Source of the DNA: Elusimicrobia bacterium RIFCSPLOWO2_01_FULL_59_12
GTDB taxonomy: Bacteria; Elusimicrobiota; Elusimicrobia; 2-01-FULL-59-12
Direction: 5' to 3'
Assembly (NCBI GenBank): GCA_001800075.1
Contig: MGUR01000017.1
Location: forward strand, 28,106 to 37,594
Length of the DNA: 9,489 nt
Shown here: piece after piece, positions 6,106-9,489 of the stretch
Layout: each line of letters starts with the position of its first letter
Position numbering within the stretch: the first letter of the stretch is position 1
Notes under the pieces: model-generated
The model's input: only the letters and a program-made list of their open reading frames with translations
The model's database searches: none
What the model was told of the DNA's origin: nothing
Translations under genes and position numbers: made by a program

Positions 6106-6312
6106 CTAACGCGATTTGGAAGAGAGCTCGGGGGCGGGAGCCCGCTGGAGGCAACTACTCTGCGTCGGGAAGGCGAATTCGATCTTCTCTTTGCCGAATG
6201 CGTCCTTGATCGCCACGTTGATGGCCTGCTGCACGTCCGTGGACGTGTTGTAATCCGCGCTCAGCACGTAGTACACGACTTCAATCCCTGCCACAGGTGC
6301 CTGGCCAGGCAA
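6106..6312 (-). pseudogene. C-terminal remnant of an MscS-type mechanosensitive channel
   Basis: About 60 codons (6288 to 6106) encode GIEVVYYVLSADYN...DVQQAIN...AFGKEKIEFAFPTQS, which is the cytosolic C-terminal alpha/beta domain and exit of MscS-family channels, including the family-typical 'IEFAFPTQ' strand. The membrane domain and the beta domain that should precede it are absent: the homology stops near 6288 at a short non-homologous lead containing a 14-bp palindrome. With no membrane segments it cannot form a channel, so I treat it as a truncated, non-functional gene. The reading frame itself is intact to its TAG, so truncation is recent or the piece is still expressed. It converges with hflC, with three bases between stops. 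Confidence 0.75.
6298..6311. repeat. 14-bp perfect palindrome at the MscS truncation point
   Basis: TGCCTGGCCAGGCA is fully self-complementary. It lies just beyond the last MscS-like codon and about 75 bases before the antiporter start. It could be an operator for the antiporter, a recombination scar or chance. Confidence 0.5.
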
Positions 6313-6372
6313 CAGGCCCGCACATCAGGCCCAGGCGAAGCTCCTCTAAGCCTGCGGCGGACATTACTTTAC

Positions 6373-6378
6373 TAAAAT
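6373..6378 (+). promoter_or_regulatory. Possible -10 element of a leaderless antiporter transcript
   Basis: TAAAAT (5 of 6 to TATAAT) ends exactly 6 bases before the ATG at 6385, which would place the transcription start at the start codon. No purine-rich Shine-Dalgarno sequence is present. A -35 match 17 bases upstream is not evident. Confidence 0.4.
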
Positions 6379-6384
6379 ATCCCC

Positions 6385-8397
6385 ATGGCCGAGTTGACGC
6401 TGCTTCGGGATTTGTCGGTGGTCATGGTCACGGCCGCGGCGATGACGTTGCTGTGTCATTGGCTGAAGCAGCCGGTCGTCATCGGGTACCTGCTCGCCGG
6501 GCTGATCATCGGCCCCCACACCCCTCCCTTCGCCTTCATCCGAGACATGCACAGCATCCAGACCATGGCGGAGCTGGGGCTGGTCTTTCTCATGTTCGCG
6601 ATCGGGTTGGAATTTAATCTGGCCCGGCTGCGCCGGGTGGGCGGATGGGTCGTGCTGGCGGCCGGGGTGGAAGTGAGCGGGATGTTCGGCCTTGGCTACG
6701 CGCTGGGTCAGGCATTCGGCTGGAGCCGTCTGGACAGCTTTTACCTGGCGGCGATTATGTCCATCAGCAGCACCACCATCATCGCCAAGGTTTTCACTGA
6801 TTTAAAAATCCTGAAGGAAGAGTGCGCGCGGGTGGCCTTCGGCATTCTGATTCTGGAGGACGTGCTGGCGATCGTCCTCCTGACGATTCTCTCCGGACTC
6901 GGCGCCACCCAGGTGGGAGGCTCCGCGGCGGTGCGGGCGGTCGGCCAGATCGCATTCTTTGTGGTTCTTTTTCTGGTGGCCGGGCTGGCCCTTGTTCCCC
7001 GCCTCCTGGCCTGGACGGGACGCTTCCATTCCAAAGAACTGCTGGGTATCGTCGTTCTCGGGCTTTGTCTCGCCAGCGCGCTTTTAGCCAATCAATTGGG
7101 ATTTTCCCTGGCGCTCGGCGCCTTCTTGATGGGTTCCATCGTGGGCGTCTCCTCCGAGATCGATGCCATCGAAGCCTGGATCCACCCAATCCGGGACATG
7201 TTCAGCGCCATCTTCTTCGTCGCCGCCGGCCTGCTCATCCAGCCGAAGCTGCTGTGGGATTATAAAACGGCCGTCCTGACTGTCGCCGCATTGACGATCG
7301 CCGGGAAGACCCTTTGCGCCGCCGCCGGCTCCTTTCTGGCCGGATACAGCCCGAAGACGTCTTTTAAAGTCGGCATCAGCCTGGCCCAGATCGGTGAATT
7401 TTCTTTTGTCTTCGGGGGATTGGCTCTCCAAAACAAACAGGGCAGCGATTTTCTCTATCCTCTGGCCGTCGGCGTGTCCGCGTTGACGACGTTATCCACG
7501 CCCTACTTGATCCGGAGCTCCGACCGGGTCGTGGACGGCTTGCTGGGCGCGCTGGGAGAAACCGTCACGGGCCGGCTGGGCCGGTATCACCAGTGGATGA
7601 GCGGGCGGCGGGGCAACCAGCCGGAGACCGCGGGCGTGGTGTCTCGATATCTGATCCGTCTGGCCATTTATGCGGCCCTTTTTATCGCGGCCCTCTCTTT
7701 ATTCGCCTTTTTCGCCACCACGCTGGGCGGATCGGATATTCACCAGGCCCTGGGCTGGGGGGCCGGTTTTCTACTGTGTCTGCCGCTCGTCCGGGCGCTG
7801 GCAACCTACGTCAGCCACTTTATCCTGGTCGTCTCCACAGAAATGATGGTGCGCTTCCACGCGTTAAAACTATTGGATCGGCTCTCGGTCCACCGGTTCT
7901 ACGGCGTGATCCATACCGGCTTGATTCTGCTGTTCGCCCTCCTGTTTCTCTCCCGGGCCGCGCGGTTCCTGCCGGATGGGCGGATCTTCTGGCTGACCGT
8001 TTCTCTGGCCGCTCTCTTTGGATTCCTGGCGCGACACCGGATCGATAGGGCCTACGACCGGATGGAAGGCATCCTGGATGAAGCGCTGGGTCTGGCCACC
8101 AGCGAGCCCCTGCGCCGGGCCGCGCTGGAAACGGACGAGGCGGGGGGCGCGCTCAGCGAGTCCATGGAGCGTATTTTTCTGGGCCGCCGCGATGCGGCGG
8201 TCCGGCAGTCCATACGGTCCCTGGGATTGCGCGAGAAAACGGGCGCCAGCCTGGTCGCCGTTTACCGGAGAGGCAAGCTGAAGACCAACCCCCCGCCTGA
8301 GATGCTTCTTCTATCGAATGATACGCTGGTCGTGATGGGTAGTAAGGAAGAACGACTTAAGGCCCGCCGCCTGCTCAAAAACGGATCCGCCCTCTAG
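6385..8397 (+). CDS. CPA2/Kef-type cation:proton antiporter with RCK-C tail
   Basis: The first ~385 residues form the Na+/H+ exchanger (CPA2, Kef-like) core: many membrane helices, LAGLIIGP (37-44), the GLEFNL motif (74-79), SISSTTIIAKV (126-136), the acidic pair in ILEDV (156-160; E158, D159) expected to take part in ion/proton exchange, and ISLAQIGEFSFVF (331-343). It should exchange K+ or Na+ for H+ at the inner membrane. Residues about 421-550 add four further hydrophobic segments not found in a plain Kef core. Residues about 585-665 are an RCK-C/TrkA-C type regulatory domain (LVAVYRRGKLKTNPPPEMLL..DTLVVMGS); the nucleotide-binding RCK-N (TrkA-N, GxGxxG) half is absent. The ATG at 6385 has no Shine-Dalgarno sequence but a TAAAAT 6 bases upstream. 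Truncated genes lie on both sides. Confidence 0.92.
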   Translation: MAELTLLRDLSVVMVTAAAMTLLCHWLKQPVVIGYLLAGLIIGPHTPPFAFIRDMHSIQTMAELGLVFLMFAIGLEFNLARLRRVGGWVVLAAGVEVSGMFGLGYALGQAFGWSRLDSFYLAAIMSISSTTIIAKVFTDLKILKEECARVAFGILILEDVLAIVLLTILSGLGATQVGGSAAVRAVGQIAFFVVLFLVAGLALVPRLLAWTGRFHSKELLGIVVLGLCLASALLANQLGFSLALGAFLMGSIVGVSSEIDAIEAWIHPIRDMFSAIFFVAAGLLIQPKLLWDYKTAVLTVAALTIAGKTLCAAAGSFLAGYSPKTSFKVGISLAQIGEFSFVFGGLALQNKQGSDFLYPLAVGVSALTTLSTPYLIRSSDRVVDGLLGALGETVTGRLGRYHQWMSGRRGNQPETAGVVSRYLIRLAIYAALFIAALSLFAFFATTLGGSDIHQALGWGAGFLLCLPLVRALATYVSHFILVVSTEMMVRFHALKLLDRLSVHRFYGVIHTGLILLFALLFLSRAARFLPDGRIFWLTVSLAALFGFLARHRIDRAYDRMEGILDEALGLATSEPLRRAALETDEAGGALSESMERIFLGRRDAAVRQSIRSLGLREKTGASLVAVYRRGKLKTNPPPEMLLLSNDTLVVMGSKEERLKARRLLKNGSAL

Positions 8398-8429
8398 ATT
8401 CTCCTCCATCGTCGTTGGCCGTCCCTGCC

Positions 8430-8597
8430 TCAATAGGTCGCCCAGACGCGCCCCGCGGCATCGTCGTGCGTGCATCCCGCATGGACCCTCCCCAGCCCGA
8501 CATCGCCGGCGACGTTGTTATACGACCACATGCCGGTGTCCGTCGGGACGGTGGCGGGAATGTTAAATTTGCCGACGGGAAACGTGGGCCGATGGTC
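8430..8597 (-). pseudogene. C-terminal remnant of a type IV pilin-like protein (tentative)
   Basis: In the minus-strand frame just past the stop of the HEAT gene, 55 codons run to a TGA at 8430-8432. They read TFPVGKFNIPATVP, then TGMWSYNNVAG, then GRVHAGCTHDDAAGRVWATY. The pattern 'W-x-Y ... G-x-V ... CTH-D-x-x-G-x-W-x-x-Y' resembles the C-terminus of type IV pilin-like proteins, as I remember from Elusimicrobiota. No N-terminal prepilin motif exists nearby, so it is a fragment if it is coding at all. It is in the same frame as the HEAT protein, separated by its TGA. Confidence 0.42.
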
Positions 8598-9489
8598 TCA
8601 TTGCCGTCGAGGACGATCGGCGCCGCGAATCCGCTCGATCAGCGCCGGTATTTTCTTCTGGAAAAAGGGGTCCGGGGTGGGCAGGGCTTTTTCCAGCGCG
8701 GGGACCGCGGCAGGCCCCATCTCAAGAATCGCCTGCTCGGCATGGTCGCGGAGAACGGCATACGAATCGAGCAGCTGGCGCAGCAGGACGGGCACCGCGG
8801 CAGGCCCCAGCCGGGCGAGCGAATGGATGCAGGCATTCCGGACAGCCGGGTCGGTGTCTTTCAAGGGTTCCTCGAGAGCCAGGGCCGCCGTGTCGGGGGC
8901 GGCCGCGGCTCCCCCCAGAGCCATGATCGCGGCGGACCGGACGCTTTTCACGGGGTCGGCCAGCGCCGTCTTCAGGAGCCCCACAACCCCAGCCTCCCCG
9001 GCGGCGAGCGCGGCCGCGGCCTGGACCCCCTGGAGGCGGACGGCCTCATCGCTGTCTTTCATGGCGATCGCCAATAAGGCCGCCGTTTCCCGAGGGGGAG
9101 CGTCCGCTTCGCCCAGCGCGACCACGCTCGCGCGGCGCACGTTAGAGTCTCTGTCCTTTAGATTCTTGATGAGCCCGGGCAGGGAGTCTTTCGTCGCGCG
9201 CCCGATACTCTCCAATGCCTGCACGCTCCGCTGCCGGGCCAACGCATCGGTATCCTGCTGCGAAGACGCAATGAGCGGACCGATCGCCGCTTTGGCTCCC
9301 GGGCCCATCTGCCCGAGGGTATTCATGGCGGCCGTGCGGACGTATTCATTGGCATGCGAGAGAGACTCGATGAGCGCCGGCGCCACCGATGGAGAGGCCG
9401 GCTGGATTCCGGCCAGCGCGTTCGCCGCGCTCACGCGCACGTACGGATTATCATCCGTCCGCAGCGTCTGGACCAGCGCCGGCGTGGAC
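8598..9489 (-). CDS. HEAT-repeat protein (5' end beyond the right edge)
   Basis: The frame is open to the window edge, so 296 residues are visible and the true start is outside; a GTG at 9440 is merely internal. The sequence is a tandem of about eight HEAT/PBS-lyase-type repeats of about 30 residues with the pattern L-x-x-x-L-x-D-x-x-x-x-V-R-x-x-A-x-x-A-L-G, for example the repeats containing DNPYVRVSAANAL, DSNVRRASVVALG, DPVKSVRSAAIMALG and DPAVRNACIHSLARLG. A final degenerate unit ends IPALIERIRGADRPRRQ. Such alpha-solenoids serve as protein-binding scaffolds, so no specific function can be assigned. No catalytic domain is visible. The stop TGA is followed in frame by the pilin-like remnant. 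Confidence 0.9.
   Translation of the reverse strand, partial: STPALVQTLRTDDNPYVRVSAANALAGIQPASPSVAPALIESLSHANEYVRTAAMNTLGQMGPGAKAAIGPLIASSQQDTDALARQRSVQALESIGRATKDSLPGLIKNLKDRDSNVRRASVVALGEADAPPRETAALLAIAMKDSDEAVRLQGVQAAAALAAGEAGVVGLLKTALADPVKSVRSAAIMALGGAAAAPDTAALALEEPLKDTDPAVRNACIHSLARLGPAAVPVLLRQLLDSYAVLRDHAEQAILEMGPAAVPALEKALPTPDPFFQKKIPALIERIRGADRPRRQ

Noticed and set aside
8415..9077. 220-codon plus-strand frame
   Set aside because: Antisense to the HEAT repeats; composition rich in R and G with no domain, typical of a shadow frame.
1..9489. CRISPR array, insertion sequence or phage genes
   Set aside because: No regularly spaced repeats, transposase, integrase or terminal inverted repeats were found.

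Overview
The window looks like a chromosomal segment of a GC-rich Gram-negative bacterium. The outer-membrane-type beta-barrel protein and the inner-membrane HflK/HflC pair support this. The phylum cannot be fixed from the sequence alone. The best hint is a truncated type IV pilin-like C-terminus near the right end, whose 'CTH-D-x-x-G-x-W' ending resembles pilin-like proteins I remember from Elusimicrobiota; this is a weak inference.

Left block, read leftwards (about 2520 to 1): a class II tRNA-Ser(GCU) with a recognisable sigma70-type promoter, a DUF1207 family secreted or outer-membrane protein, a long-form transaldolase (tal) and the first 40 codons of a probable 6-phosphogluconolactonase (pgl). 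tal and pgl are adjacent and probably co-transcribed as a pentose-phosphate unit. A degenerate fragment of a second tRNA-Ser lies just downstream of the intact tRNA and encodes the N-terminus of the DUF1207 protein.

Central AT-richer block (about 2490-3950): two small rightward genes and a Fic-domain protein on the opposite strand. One small gene is unidentified. The other carries a motif resembling the inhibitory helix of Fic antitoxins and converges on fic with a 31-base 3' overlap. The block also holds a decayed reading frame and a strong inverted repeat. Composition and content suggest acquired DNA next to the tRNA.

Right block: hflK and hflC overlap by 4 bases and encode the SPFH-domain regulators of the membrane protease FtsH. 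A C-terminal remnant of an MscS-type mechanosensitive channel follows, convergent with hflC. Then comes a 670-residue CPA2/Kef-type cation:proton antiporter with an extra membrane module and an RCK-C (TrkA-C) tail. At the right edge a leftward HEAT-repeat protein is cut by the window end, and the pilin-like remnant lies in frame just past its stop. The block concerns membrane quality control and ion homeostasis and shows two gene-truncation scars.

Both Shine-Dalgarno-led genes (tal, hflC, fic) and apparently leaderless genes (antiporter, small fic-associated gene) are present.
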